The notes beneath the pieces were generated by a model. The model ran no database searches. It had not been told where the DNA came from and saw nothing but the letters and a program-made list of their open reading frames with translations. Source: Rhodospirillales bacterium (lineage in GTDB: Bacteria; Pseudomonadota; Alphaproteobacteria; Rhodospirillales; Magnetospirillaceae). Taken from it: a stretch of DNA of 60,327 nucleotides. Below are positions 22,596 through 31,164 of the stretch, piece after piece (position 1 is the stretch's first letter; each line of letters starts with the position of its first letter). The position numbers were made by a program, and so were the translations under genes. The stretch covers positions 1 to 60,327 of the forward strand of contig JACMKT010000197.1 of the NCBI GenBank assembly GCA_014380005.1. The letters run 5' to 3'.

Positions 22596-23191
22596 GCACC
22601 TTCCCCAGGGCTGACCACCTTGGGCGGGCTGAAGCCGTAATCGGGTTTGCCGACAACAACGGCGCCCGTGGTCCAGCTTTCGGTTTCGAAATTAGCGCCG
22701 CCCTTGTGGGTGATGCGGCTGGCATAGCCAGCAAAATCGGTTTGGTAGTAGCCGCCTTCGGCAAGGCGCAGAACGATGTTCTTGGCCTGAAGAACCAAGG
22801 TCGCGCCGCTGGCCATGCCATCAAACACCAGCCGGTGATTGGCCCAGTCATAGGACAAGCTGGTGCCATCGGGATAGGTGCGCAAATCCATGGTCCCGCT
22901 GGTGGACGGCGCGGCATTACCGCCGCCATGCAGCCCCCGCAGAATGGCGCCGCAATTGCTGTCGCCGTTGGGGGACAGCACCATCACCTGTTCGCCCACG
23001 GCGATGGGGGTGTGCTGCTTCACGGCGCTGGCGGCGGGCTGGAAGACCTTCAGCATGGCGGTGCGCTGGCCAGGAACGAAGCTGACGCTGGCCCGCTCGT
23101 AATCGGCGCCCACGTCCACCACGGTGCCATAGCGCACCAGCCCGGCGATGGCCTGGGCCAGCAGTGCCAGTTCGAAGCCAGGGTCAGACAT
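22592..23191 (-). CDS. V: Baseplate spike protein V (P2 gpV-like)
   Basis: 199 residues from ATG 23191 (MSDPGFELALLAQAIAGLVR). N-terminal OB-fold (YGTVVDVGADYERASVSF) with the LSPNGDSNCGAILRGLH motif, then a repetitive beta segment that forms the membrane-piercing trimer. The start overlaps the previous gene by 8 bp. Confidence 0.88.
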   Translation of the reverse strand: MSDPGFELALLAQAIAGLVRYGTVVDVGADYERASVSFVPGQRTAMLKVFQPAASAVKQHTPIAVGEQVMVLSPNGDSNCGAILRGLHGGGNAAPSTSGTMDLRTYPDGTSLSYDWANHRLVFDGMASGATLVLQAKNIVLRLAEGGYYQTDFAGYASRITHKGGANFETESWTTGAVVVGKPDYGFSPPKVVSPGEGA

Positions 23192-23633
23192 CGTCATCCC
23201 CCGGCGCTTCCGGCACGGGCGAGGCCGGGTCATAACGGTAGATGCCGCCCTCAATGGCGAAGCGCAGTTGGGTCACCAGCACATCGGCGCCTTCAATGGC
23301 GCCGTCTTCGCGGGACTTCAGTTCTGCGATCAAGCCGTAAGCGTGACCTTCGCCGGTCAATGTGTCGGGCGGATCGACGCGCAGGCGGTGCTTGCTCAGG
23401 CTGGCCAGCAGATCGGCACCAATGCCATCGGCCAGATCGGCAATGATTTCGCCGATCACATGGCCCTCAAAGCCGTTCACCAGCGCCCAATCGCGGTAAT
23501 CCAGCGGGCTGTCCCGGTTGAAGTCCACCCGTTCGGTCCAGAACCCCACGCCAACGCCGAAATCCGCCGCCGCCAGATGGGGCGCGACTTCAGCGATCCG
23601 GGCAATCAGTACATCGCGGAGTTCGGGCAGCAT
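23184..23633 (-). CDS. Tail completion/terminator-like protein
   Basis: 149 residues starting MLPELRDVLIARIAEVAPHL. Position equals P2 R/S, and the N-terminal helix plus mixed alpha/beta pattern (RDWALVNGFEGHVIGEIIAD) also resembles Mu gp37 (DUF1834). The role is inferred from position between head-completion and spike genes. Confidence 0.5.
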   Translation of the reverse strand: MLPELRDVLIARIAEVAPHLAAADFGVGVGFWTERVDFNRDSPLDYRDWALVNGFEGHVIGEIIADLADGIGADLLASLSKHRLRVDPPDTLTGEGHAYGLIAELKSREDGAIEGADVLVTQLRFAIEGGIYRYDPASPVPEAPGDDDV

Positions 23634-23636
23634 GGA

Positions 23637-23939
23637 TCAGCCCCCCGGCAGGCCGAATTTCACGGCGATGAACGTGGCCACCGAGGTAGCCAGCGCGGTG
23701 ACGATAGAGCCGCCTGCCTTGTTCAGAACGTTCAGCCAGGGCGTGCCTGCGACAACGCCCTTGGCGTTCTCGCGCACCTCTTCCTCCAGCCGGGCCACGG
23801 TGGTGACCACGTTAGACTGACGTTCCTCCAGCCGCACCACACGCTCCAGCACATCCAAGGTGCGGGCCTGGGTCGCGGCCATCTGCTTCACCAGCGTCTC
23901 AAGGCCGCCGACACGCAAGGCCAGATCATCGGCCATCAA
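23637..23939 (-). CDS. Small coiled-coil protein with C-terminal membrane helix
   Basis: 100 residues. A heptad-rich N terminus (ALRVGGLETLVKQMAATQAR, LERVVRLEERQ) is followed by one hydrophobic helix (SIVTALATSVATFIAVKF). Such proteins in P2-like tail operons often lie in the lysis slot (holin or holin-antagonist position). No catalytic motif. ATGA overlap with the upstream gene. Confidence 0.5.
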   Translation of the reverse strand: MMADDLALRVGGLETLVKQMAATQARTLDVLERVVRLEERQSNVVTTVARLEEEVRENAKGVVAGTPWLNVLNKAGGSIVTALATSVATFIAVKFGLPGG

Positions 23940-24361
23940 ATCGCCCCCATGAAAAAACCGTTGCCGGAAAAGGTTTCGCCCTGTTGATCCGTGGCTTGGG
24001 CGGCCAGGATGCGGGCCAGCAAGTCATCGGCCCGCGCTTTCAGGCGGGCGATGGTCTTGCCTTGATCATCCGCCCCCAGGAAGTGCGGGCGATTGGCCGT
24101 CAATTGCACAGAACGGGCTGCTGCTGCGGCGCCGTCCTGGGTGAAGGTGTGCAGGAAGGGAAAGGCCGATGCGGCGGCCAGGGCGGTGATGGCTTCGGCG
24201 GCATCTGCTTCAAAGCCAGCCGGGACATCGCCGCCCCCAAGCGCATGCCCAACGTCACGCACCGCCCCGGACAGATGCCGGTCCAGGAAGTCCCCTGGCA
24301 CAGCATCGGTCCAGCGGACATAGGCCCGCAGATCGGCGGCGGTGACGATGGGCAGGGCCAT
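23936..24361 (-). CDS. Head-tail connector/head completion protein
   Basis: 141 residues (MALPIVTAADLRAYVRWTDA), mostly helical, in the position of P2 gpL after the capsid gene. The helical pattern also fits Mu gp36 (DUF1320) or gp6-type connectors. It directly follows the capsid gene (3 bp); there is no P2 gpM terminase-endonuclease gene between them. Confidence 0.55.
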   Translation of the reverse strand: MALPIVTAADLRAYVRWTDAVPGDFLDRHLSGAVRDVGHALGGGDVPAGFEADAAEAITALAAASAFPFLHTFTQDGAAAAARSVQLTANRPHFLGADDQGKTIARLKARADDLLARILAAQATDQQGETFSGNGFFMGAI

Positions 24362-24364
24362 GGC

Positions 24365-25414
24365 TTACGGCCCAGCCGGGGGAACGCCCATGACGAACGC
24401 TTCGGGCACAGCCACGGCGAAGTCATTGGAGCAATCGAAGGTCAGTTGGATGACGCGCTTGCGGGCATGCGGCTCCCGCGTGCGGGTCACGTCCTTGGCC
24501 ATGCCGAAGACCAAGAACTTCGGCGGGCCGACCACGATATGGTTCCGGGGAATGAACTCGCAGGGCAGGATGTCATAGCCGATGTATTGGCGACTCTTGT
24601 CCTTATCCGAGCGCACCGCATCTTCACCCCGCTCATGGGCGTACAAATCCGCGTCGGAGGTGTTCATCATGGCCACCGACTGGGACTTGTACTTAGTCGG
24701 AACCTTGTCGAACAGGGCGCCGATGGTCTCATACCACCCGGTGACGACGGGGGTCACGTTGACCACCTGACAACGGGCAGCGACGGCATACTCAGTCAGC
24801 AGCTTGATCCAGCCGACATTGAGGCCCAGGAAGTCATCAACACCCAAGTCACCATGACCATTCCAGGCCAAGTCCACCAGTTCCCCGCTGATCTGGGTGA
24901 CGAAGGCGTTTTCAATGATACTGGGAAGTTCGGGGTTATCCTGGTTGTCCAGCAGCAGGCTGTACTTGATGTCCACGAACAATTGCTGGGATTGGGCATC
25001 CAGCGTGTAGCCCAGATTGTCCACACCGGTTTTCTGATCGTCGGTGGGCTCAAAGCCTTCGGGGACGCGGCGCATGGACCGGGACGGCACGCCCAGCACG
25101 TTGCCTTCCTTCTTCAGCTTGCCCATGGCGTCGGTGGTGACGTTCTTCAAGAAGTCGTGCTTAAAGACGCTGGTGAGGAAAGTACGCGACTGCTGGGCCG
25201 TCAACTGGCCGGTGACAGTGATGTCCGTGGGGCCGATCAGGCCCTTGGCGAGCAGCACCATCTTGGCCACAGCCAGATCGCCGCGCTTGTAGGATTTAGC
25301 CAACCCTTGGGCCAGCTTGGACAGATCGGCGGCGGCGATGGTTCCGCCGCTGGCAGCGGCGGCGTCCACGGCGGCCAGAGCCTTGAACAGGGGGGCAAAG
25401 GAGAAAGTCTTCAT
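24365..25414 (-). CDS. N: Major capsid protein, P2 gpN-like
   Basis: 349 residues from ATG 25414 (MKTFSFAPLFKALAAVDAAA). Capsid signatures of the phage_cap_P2 family: SVFKHDFLKNVTTDAMGKLK, a central DIKYSLLLDNQDNPEL, LVDLAWNGHGDLGVDDFLGL and the C-terminal QYIGYDILPCEFIPRNHIVV. Length near P2 gpN (357). It forms the HK97-fold shell. Confidence 0.88.
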   Translation of the reverse strand: MKTFSFAPLFKALAAVDAAAASGGTIAAADLSKLAQGLAKSYKRGDLAVAKMVLLAKGLIGPTDITVTGQLTAQQSRTFLTSVFKHDFLKNVTTDAMGKLKKEGNVLGVPSRSMRRVPEGFEPTDDQKTGVDNLGYTLDAQSQQLFVDIKYSLLLDNQDNPELPSIIENAFVTQISGELVDLAWNGHGDLGVDDFLGLNVGWIKLLTEYAVAARCQVVNVTPVVTGWYETIGALFDKVPTKYKSQSVAMMNTSDADLYAHERGEDAVRSDKDKSRQYIGYDILPCEFIPRNHIVVGPPKFLVFGMAKDVTRTREPHARKRVIQLTFDCSNDFAVAVPEAFVMGVPPAGP

Positions 25415-25424
25415 GGCCTTCCCC

Positions 25425-26300
25425 TTACATCCAAGATTCGGCTGCGGCGTCGTCGCCACCGCCAGCCAGATTGCCTTCGGTCACGCCCTTGGCCACCGCC
25501 TTGGCGACGAGGTCCGACATGGTTTCCGGCATCTTTTCGACGGCCTTGGCCAGGGCTTCCATGGTCTTGGCCAAGTCGGCATTGGCCGGGGGCTGATCGG
25601 CGGGCGGGGCGGATTTGATCAGCCCCTTGGTTTCCAGGGCCTTGATCACCTGTTCGGTGACCGTGGCGGCCATGGCGGCCTGTTCTTCGGGGGTCATGGG
25701 CACGGCGTCATCCTTTTTGTTGACGATGTTTTCAAGCGATTTCAGGAACTTATCCAGCCAGGACGGCTGGGCCTGAGGGGCCTGATTGGGCGGCGGTTCC
25801 AGTTCGCCATACCCGGCCAGCGAAAAGCCGGTGTACTGACCGGCCTTCAGCGACTTCCAAAGGTCGGGGTCCAGCACCTTGACGCCCGCCGCCCACGAGC
25901 CTTCCGGCTCATCGGGAAACAGCGGATCGCCTTTGCGGATGATCCAGCATTCGACCACCCAGGCGTCCTGCTTCGCCCAGTTGTGCTGCTTGTCCACGTT
26001 GCCGGTCAGCGCATTGCGCATGAACCGTTCCATGGCCTTGCGGATGGTGGACGCGTCGGCCCAATGGCCATGGGCATCCACGGTATCGGCGGGATAAACG
26101 ATGCCGTAAGCCACCTGAAGCTCGTCATCGGACTTCTGCATGCGGAAGGGCAGCACGATGCCCGAGACCTGGGCATCACCACTTTTCAGGGTGAACGTCT
26201 TGCCGGTGGCCGGGCGGTCCACCACGGAAATGAACTCCACAACCAGATCAGTGATCTTGGAAGCGGATGACAAATCCTGGGGCTGGTCTTCGCCGGGCAT
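25425..26300 (-). CDS. O: Prohead protease/scaffold (XkdF-like, P2 gpO position)
   Basis: 291 residues from ATG 26300 (MPGEDQPQDLSSASKITDLV). The N-terminal ~170 residues match the XkdF-type serine protease (QVAYGIVYPADTVDAHGHWA, AMERFMRNALTGNVDKQHNW, WVVECWIIRKGDPL). The rest is a Glu/Ala-rich helical scaffold, as in P2 gpO, which fuses protease and scaffold. Divergent from the portal gene, exactly as P2 O is from Q. Confidence 0.82.
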   Translation of the reverse strand: MPGEDQPQDLSSASKITDLVVEFISVVDRPATGKTFTLKSGDAQVSGIVLPFRMQKSDDELQVAYGIVYPADTVDAHGHWADASTIRKAMERFMRNALTGNVDKQHNWAKQDAWVVECWIIRKGDPLFPDEPEGSWAAGVKVLDPDLWKSLKAGQYTGFSLAGYGELEPPPNQAPQAQPSWLDKFLKSLENIVNKKDDAVPMTPEEQAAMAATVTEQVIKALETKGLIKSAPPADQPPANADLAKTMEALAKAVEKMPETMSDLVAKAVAKGVTEGNLAGGGDDAAAESWM

Positions 26301-26372
26301 GGGGACACCTGTGACAGGGAAATACATCCACCATAGAGCACGGGGAAATTGCCGCTGGAATACCACCACAAG

Positions 26373-26400
26373 AAGAAAAGGCCATATGTAGCCTTTTCTT
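26373..26400. promoter_or_regulatory. Perfect 10-bp inverted repeat between divergent late operons
   Basis: AAGAAAAGGC (26373-26382) and GCCTTTTCTT (26391-26400) flank an 8-base loop. The 149-bp gap between the O-like gene (minus) and the portal gene (plus) must hold both late promoters, so this is either a protein-binding site or a hairpin that blocks read-through. No poly-T run fits a simple terminator. Confidence 0.45.
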
Positions 26401-26449
26401 TAGGTGCGGGGGTTCCGGGGGCGCCTAGGGCTGGGTCATGGTCTGATCC

Positions 26450-27652
26450 ATGACCGATACACCCCAAAATCACGGCGAAGTCCTGTCCAAGGCGCTTCTG
26501 CCCAATGCGTTCGATCCGCTGGCTTCCGTGTCCATGGACACGGATGGGGCCGTGTCTTGGCCCATCGCGCCATCTGCGCTGCTGCTGATGTATCTGACCA
26601 GCCCCGAGCACAACCGCTGCATCCATCTGATCGCCGAAGGGGCGTTCGGCGGCGGGCTGGTGGACAAGGACGGGCAACCCATTAGCGCGATGGAAGACCT
26701 GTTCGAACAGGGCAGTGCCGCGACCTTCGTGGAACTGGGCATCGACCTGGGAACCTTCGGCAACGCCTTTCTTCAGGTCATTACCAACAACGCCACGGGC
26801 CGGGTGGTGGCCCTGCGCCGTCTGCCCGCCATCACCATGCGGCGCCTGGGCCGGGCTGGGTTTGTCCAGACCGTACGCGACGGAATAGGCAACGAAACCC
26901 GGACCCTGTTCGGGCCGGAAGAAATCATCCAGTTGCGCCCGCCCTGCCCCATGGGCGGGTTCTACGCCCTGCCGGATTGGATCGCGGCAGGCAACATGAT
27001 CAAGCTGGCCCAGGCCGCCACCGAATGGAACGCCAAGTTCTTCGAGAACGGCGCCATGCCGGAATACGCCATGATCGTGAAGGGCGGCCAGTTGTCGGAC
27101 ACCCAGAAAGAGGCGGCGCGCGGGTTCTTCCGCCGCGAATTCCGGGGCCTGGACAATGCCCACAAGACCTTGCTGCTGTCTTTCGACAACAACGAAGTGG
27201 AAGTCGAGTTCAAACGCATCACCGCCGAAATGAAGGACGGTGATTTCCTGAAGATGCTGGATGCGGCCCAATCCCGTGTCCATCTGGCGCACGGCGTGCC
27301 GCCCCGGCTGCTGGGCATCATGCATGCCGGGCAATTGGGCGGCGGCGGCGAAATCACCGGCCAGTTCAAGATGTTCGAAGACTTGCGGCTGGCCTCGGTG
27401 CGGCGCCGCACCAAGGACCAGATCACGCCACTGGCCCGGCGCTTGAAGCTGGCCCCGGATGCCCTGCGCTTCCGCCCGCTGGACCTGACCGCGCCCGATA
27501 CCGACCGCCAGCAGATCAAGGATTGGCTGGAGGCGGAAATCATCGACCGCGACGAAGCCCGCCGCCTTGCCGGGATCGACAGCGAAACCGCTTTGGCCAA
27601 ATCGGCATCGGGGCGCCTGTCCGTCCTGGCCAAGCTGCTGGCGGATTCCTGA
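26450..27652 (+). CDS. Q: Portal protein, P2 gpQ-like (PBSX family)
   Basis: 400 residues (MTDTPQNHGEVLSKALLPNA). phage_portal features: VSWPIAPSALLLMYLTSPEH, TFVELGIDLGTFGNAFLQVI, NMIKLAQAATEWNAKFFENG and AHGVPPRLLGIMHAGQLGGG. Forms the dodecameric DNA entry ring. First gene of the plus-strand packaging/lysis operon. Stop overlaps the terminase ATG (TGATG). Confidence 0.92.
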   Translation: MTDTPQNHGEVLSKALLPNAFDPLASVSMDTDGAVSWPIAPSALLLMYLTSPEHNRCIHLIAEGAFGGGLVDKDGQPISAMEDLFEQGSAATFVELGIDLGTFGNAFLQVITNNATGRVVALRRLPAITMRRLGRAGFVQTVRDGIGNETRTLFGPEEIIQLRPPCPMGGFYALPDWIAAGNMIKLAQAATEWNAKFFENGAMPEYAMIVKGGQLSDTQKEAARGFFRREFRGLDNAHKTLLLSFDNNEVEVEFKRITAEMKDGDFLKMLDAAQSRVHLAHGVPPRLLGIMHAGQLGGGGEITGQFKMFEDLRLASVRRRTKDQITPLARRLKLAPDALRFRPLDLTAPDTDRQQIKDWLEAEIIDRDEARRLAGIDSETALAKSASGRLSVLAKLLADS

Positions 27653-29265
27653 TGACCCAGAACAAGCCGAGGCGCGGACGCCCCCCGGCTGTTCCGGCCA
27701 GCATCAAGGCAGTGGCCGAGAGTCATTACCTGATGGGCTACAGCCCATCGGAAATCCAGACCCATTTGAAGGGTCTTGGATACGCGGTGTCAGACCGCAC
27801 CATCCGCACTTGGGCGGACAAGGGCGGCTGGAAGACCCGCCTGGGTGAACGCCGGGGACTGCCCGGCAATCTGGATACGGAAATCGCCCGGCTGGCGGCC
27901 AAGAAAACCATCACCACGGGCGATGCCCAGAAGCTGGCCATGCTGTCCAAGACGCGCCAGCGGATGAAAATCATCCTGCCCACGGCCAAGCCGCGCCCGG
28001 TGGTGCTGGCCGCGCTTCACAAGGACTTGCTGGCCAAGGCCCTGGCCCCGGAATACGGCCTGCGCAGCTATCAGGCGCGCTACTTGACCAGCACGGCCCG
28101 CTTCCTGCTGCGCCTCAAGGCCCGCCAGATCGGCTTTAGCTGGGTCATCGCGCTGAAGGTGGTGCTGAAGGCGGCCTCGGGCCGTCCGCAATTGGTGGTG
28201 TCCGCGTCGGAACGCCAAGCCAAGGCCCTGCTGGGGCTGGTGGTCAAGCACTGCGAACGGCTGGGCATCACCCCCGACGACGTGTCGTCGGACACAGTGA
28301 CCATTGCGGGCACCAAGATCACGGCCCTGCCGCCCAATGCCGCCACCATCCAGGGCTTCCCCGGTGACGTGACCATCGACGAAGCGGCCTGGATCAGGAA
28401 CCTGAAGAAGATTTGGGAAGCCATCATCCCGTCCATCACGGCGGTGGGCGGCACGGTGGAAGTGAACTCCACCCCGTTCCTGCCGGGCAGCTTCTTCTGG
28501 CGTTTGGCGACGAACCACGACAACCGCTGGGGCCAGTTCGAACGGGAAACCATCACCATCCACGACGCCATTGCCGAGGGCATGGACGTGCCCGGCGGCG
28601 TGGACGAACTGCAATCCCTGTTCGATGCCGACAGCTGGGCCATGATGTACCTCTGCCAGTGGGCAGAGGACGGCAAGGCGTTGCTGTCCTGGGCCGATCT
28701 GGAAGCCGCCAGCAGCCCGGTGGATTGCAGCGCCAATTACGATGGCCCGGTCTGGATCGGCATCGACGTGGGCCGCACCAACGACCGTACCGTCATCGTC
28801 GCCATCGGGCGCGTGGATGACCGCCGCTATGCGGTGCTGGACTGGTGGGAATTGCATCAGCAGGCCTTCGCCGTCCAGCGCGAAACCATCCTGCAACTGC
28901 CTGGGCTCTATCCGCTGATCGCACGCGGCCAGATCGACCGTACCGGCCTGGGCCGCCAGTTGGCGGAAGAAGTCAGCATGGCCCAGCCCGGCATTTTCCG
29001 GGGCGTCGATTTCACCAGCCAGTCCAAGGAAAAGTGGGCGCTGAACCTGCAACGCATGGTCCAGGACAAGACCCTGATCCTGCCCAACGATCCCGGCTTT
29101 CTGGTGGGTCTGCACAGCGTCAAGAAGGTGGCGGGTCAAACCGGCGTCAAGTACGAGGCCGCCCGCGACGCCAACGGCCACGGCGACAGCTTCTGGGGCA
29201 CGGCCCTGGCCGCCGATGGCCTGGGGCCGGTCAGGCGCATCAGCCTGGAGTGCGAGTTGCTATGA
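27652..29265 (+). CDS. P: Terminase large subunit, P2 gpP-like
   Basis: 537 residues. An N-terminal HTH (YLMGYSPSEIQTHLKGLGYA, SDRTIRTWADKGGW) precedes the ATPase: adenine/P-loop-like KARQIGFSW (about 154) and Walker B DVTIDEAAWI (about 243). The C-terminal RNase H-like nuclease has IGIDVGRTNDRTV (about 369) and NGHGDSFWGTAL (about 510) carrying the metal-binding Asp. It packages DNA into proheads. With a Mu-type replication strategy and no gpM-like partner visible, packaging may be headful from integrated copies rather than cos-based. Confidence 0.9.
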   Translation: MTQNKPRRGRPPAVPASIKAVAESHYLMGYSPSEIQTHLKGLGYAVSDRTIRTWADKGGWKTRLGERRGLPGNLDTEIARLAAKKTITTGDAQKLAMLSKTRQRMKIILPTAKPRPVVLAALHKDLLAKALAPEYGLRSYQARYLTSTARFLLRLKARQIGFSWVIALKVVLKAASGRPQLVVSASERQAKALLGLVVKHCERLGITPDDVSSDTVTIAGTKITALPPNAATIQGFPGDVTIDEAAWIRNLKKIWEAIIPSITAVGGTVEVNSTPFLPGSFFWRLATNHDNRWGQFERETITIHDAIAEGMDVPGGVDELQSLFDADSWAMMYLCQWAEDGKALLSWADLEAASSPVDCSANYDGPVWIGIDVGRTNDRTVIVAIGRVDDRRYAVLDWWELHQQAFAVQRETILQLPGLYPLIARGQIDRTGLGRQLAEEVSMAQPGIFRGVDFTSQSKEKWALNLQRMVQDKTLILPNDPGFLVGLHSVKKVAGQTGVKYEAARDANGHGDSFWGTALAADGLGPVRRISLECELL

Positions 29266-29681
29266 TCGACAAACAGCGCGTCTGCCTGATCACTGCCGAG
29301 AAGCTGCGGGAAATCGCCACCCGCCAAGGCGTCGTTCCTTTCGACAAGGGCGATCTGCGCAAAAGCCATGTGGTCCAGCCAATCGGGTCCAGCGGTGCCC
29401 GCGTGGGCACCAACATGCCCTATGCGCGGGCCGTACATGATGGCCGCCCGGCGCTGGTGATCCGCCCGAAGAAGGCCAAGGCCCTGTTCTTTCCCGGTCT
29501 GAAACACCCCGTCAAGGCGGTGCACCAGAAGGCCCGTGCGGGCAAGCCGTGGCTGCGCCAGTCCATCGGCATCCTGGCCCGCGAAGGCCTGTCATTCCTG
29601 GTCCCCTATGTGGGGCCAGATGTAGCGGACCAATTGGCCCGCGCCCTGTCCAAACACAATCTGAAAGTGACCAAGCCATGA
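29262..29681 (+). CDS. HK97 gp10-like head-tail/tail completion protein
   Basis: 139 residues (MIDKQRVCLITAEKLREIAT). A central VGTNMPYARAVHDGRPALVI and KALFFPGLKHPVKAVHQKAR follow the pattern of phage gp10-like tail-completion proteins, with the usual xYAxxVxxGR motif. Overlaps the terminase stop and the endolysin start, so it is fully coupled in the operon. Confidence 0.55.
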   Translation: MIDKQRVCLITAEKLREIATRQGVVPFDKGDLRKSHVVQPIGSSGARVGTNMPYARAVHDGRPALVIRPKKAKALFFPGLKHPVKAVHQKARAGKPWLRQSIGILAREGLSFLVPYVGPDVADQLARALSKHNLKVTKP

Positions 29682-30340
29682 GCAATGAAAAGGTTGCCAT
29701 CATCGGCGTTGATCCGGCCAGCGGGCCGGACAGCACCGTGATTTCCATTCGCGGAACGTCCATTCATGTCGATCTGACCCGGCTGGCCGAACCGGCGGGG
29801 CCGGATGCCTTTGAAACCATCATCGGCGATCTGCTGGCCGATGAAGGCGGCGACAAGCTGACCAACCGGCTGGCCGACAAAGGCGGCCTGACCCGGTGGG
29901 GCATTTCTAAGCGCGCCCACCCGGATGTGGACGTGGCCAACCTGACCCGCGACGGGGCGGTGGAGATTTACCGCGCCAAGTATTTCGATGCCGCCCGCAT
30001 CGCCGATCTGCCGGTGGTGCTGGCCAAGCTGGTGTTCGATGGCGCCGTCAATCACGGTGTTCCGGCGGCCACCTTCATGCTGCAATCGGCCTATAACGCC
30101 AAGGCCAGCGGCGACAACCGGCTGAAGATGGATGGCGTGATCGGCGACAAGACCCTGGCCGCCATCGCCGCCTTGGACTCGATACAGGTGCTGGACCTGA
30201 CCATGCTGTTCTGCGCCGAACGCATGAAGCGGTATGGCAGTGACGCCACCTGGAGCGCCAACGGCAACGGCTGGTCCAACCGCCTGTTCGGCAACATCAC
30301 CCAGGCCCTGATGCAGGGCGTGACCACCGAGACGGTCTAA
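29678..30340 (+). CDS. Endolysin, glycoside hydrolase 108 family
   Basis: 220 residues. About 40 N-terminal residues of unknown role precede a GH108 domain: DLLADEGGDKLTNRLADKGG (the catalytic Glu in the EGG motif), LTRWGISKRAHPDVDVANLT, YRAKYFDAARI, then a peptidoglycan-binding_3-like C terminus (DGVIGDKTLAAIAALDS). Degrades peptidoglycan for lysis. No signal peptide, so it needs the holin. Confidence 0.8.
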   Translation: MSNEKVAIIGVDPASGPDSTVISIRGTSIHVDLTRLAEPAGPDAFETIIGDLLADEGGDKLTNRLADKGGLTRWGISKRAHPDVDVANLTRDGAVEIYRAKYFDAARIADLPVVLAKLVFDGAVNHGVPAATFMLQSAYNAKASGDNRLKMDGVIGDKTLAAIAALDSIQVLDLTMLFCAERMKRYGSDATWSANGNGWSNRLFGNITQALMQGVTTETV

Positions 30341-30351
30341 GGGAGGCGACA

Positions 30352-30546
30352 ATGAGCAACGGGATTGACACCCGCGCGGCGATCATCAACGCCGCGTGGG
30401 AATTCTGGAGCCGGATCGATCCGGCGGGATGCGGCCAGCGCGCTGAATTCAGCGAGACCGAGGCCGCCGCCATCATGGCCGCGCGCCTGCAAGGGCTGAT
30501 CGACAGCGACTTCGGCGACAAGGCCCGCCCCCAGGGCGAAGAATAG
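30352..30546 (+). CDS. Small phage protein of unknown function
   Basis: 64 residues after a good ribosome site (GGGAGGCGACA). Helical and Ala-rich (MSNGIDTRAAIINAAWEFWS), ending ARPQGEE. Lies between endolysin and putative holin in the lysis cluster. Confidence 0.55.
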   Translation: MSNGIDTRAAIINAAWEFWSRIDPAGCGQRAEFSETEAAAIMAARLQGLIDSDFGDKARPQGEE

Positions 30547-30555
30547 GAGGACGCC

Positions 30556-31134
30556 ATGTTCGGATTGGATGACGCCCTTGTCGGGCTGGCCATCAAATAT
30601 GTGCCCGAATTGCTGGGCGAAGTGTTCGGCGACAAGACTGGCGAGGCCGCCAAGAATGTGGCCCAAACCGTTACGGCCCTGACCGGCCACGACAACGCGG
30701 ACAAGGCCAAGGATGCCCTGGACGCCAACCCCGATCTGGTCTTCCAGCTTCGGGCCAAAGCCATGGACCTGAAGGCGGCACGGGAGGAACGCCAGCATCA
30801 GGAACGGATGACCGCCATGGCCAACGCCGTTGCCCTGGCCGTGGCGACCAACACCGACCGGCAAGGCGCCCGTGACCGTGACCGTGAATTCATCAAGGCG
30901 GGCAAGACCAACACCCGCGCCAATATCATGCTGCTCTGTGCCGCTATCGGCATCATCGGCGGGATTGGCTTCATGGTGATGGGCAAGGTGGACGGCAACA
31001 CCGCCGTGGGTGGCTGCATCATTTCGGTGGTCAGCCTGCTGGCCGGTGCCCTGAAAACCGCCTTTGATTTCGACTTCGGCGGTTCGGCCTCGGAGCAGCA
31101 CACCATGGGCGTGTTGGCTGGGTTCAAAAAATAG
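30556..31134 (+). CDS. Putative holin-like membrane protein
   Basis: 192 residues. The N-terminal 100 residues are helical and charged (VFGDKTGEAAKNVAQTVTAL, REERQHQERM). Two hydrophobic helices follow (ANIMLLCAAIGIIGGIGFMV and TAVGGCIISVVSLLAGALKT), then a short tail. Last gene of the lysis operon, so a holin role is likely by position. The long cytosolic N terminus also resembles Mu/P2-type structural accessory proteins with TM tails. Confidence 0.55.
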   Translation: MFGLDDALVGLAIKYVPELLGEVFGDKTGEAAKNVAQTVTALTGHDNADKAKDALDANPDLVFQLRAKAMDLKAAREERQHQERMTAMANAVALAVATNTDRQGARDRDREFIKAGKTNTRANIMLLCAAIGIIGGIGFMVMGKVDGNTAVGGCIISVVSLLAGALKTAFDFDFGGSASEQHTMGVLAGFKK

Positions 31135-31141
31135 CACTAGC

Positions 31142-31163
31142 GGCGGCGGGGAAACCCGCCGCC
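31142..31163. terminator. 9-bp GC hairpin with GAAA loop between converging operons
   Basis: GGCGGCGGG-GAAA-CCCGCCGCC lies between the stop of the plus-strand lysis operon (31134) and the stop of the minus-strand lysogeny genes (31165). The placement suits a bidirectional terminator, though no strong T tract follows. Confidence 0.5.
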
Positions 31164-31164
31164 T

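Noticed and set aside
23984-25618. 544-codon plus-strand frame opposite the capsid gene
   Set aside because: Same antisense artefact of GC-rich coding; capsid motifs are on the minus strand.
26311-26327. TGT-N11-ACA before the O-like gene as an Ogr box
   Set aside because: Spacing is 11 not 12 and it lies ~10-25 bp from the start codon, too close for a -55 activator site.
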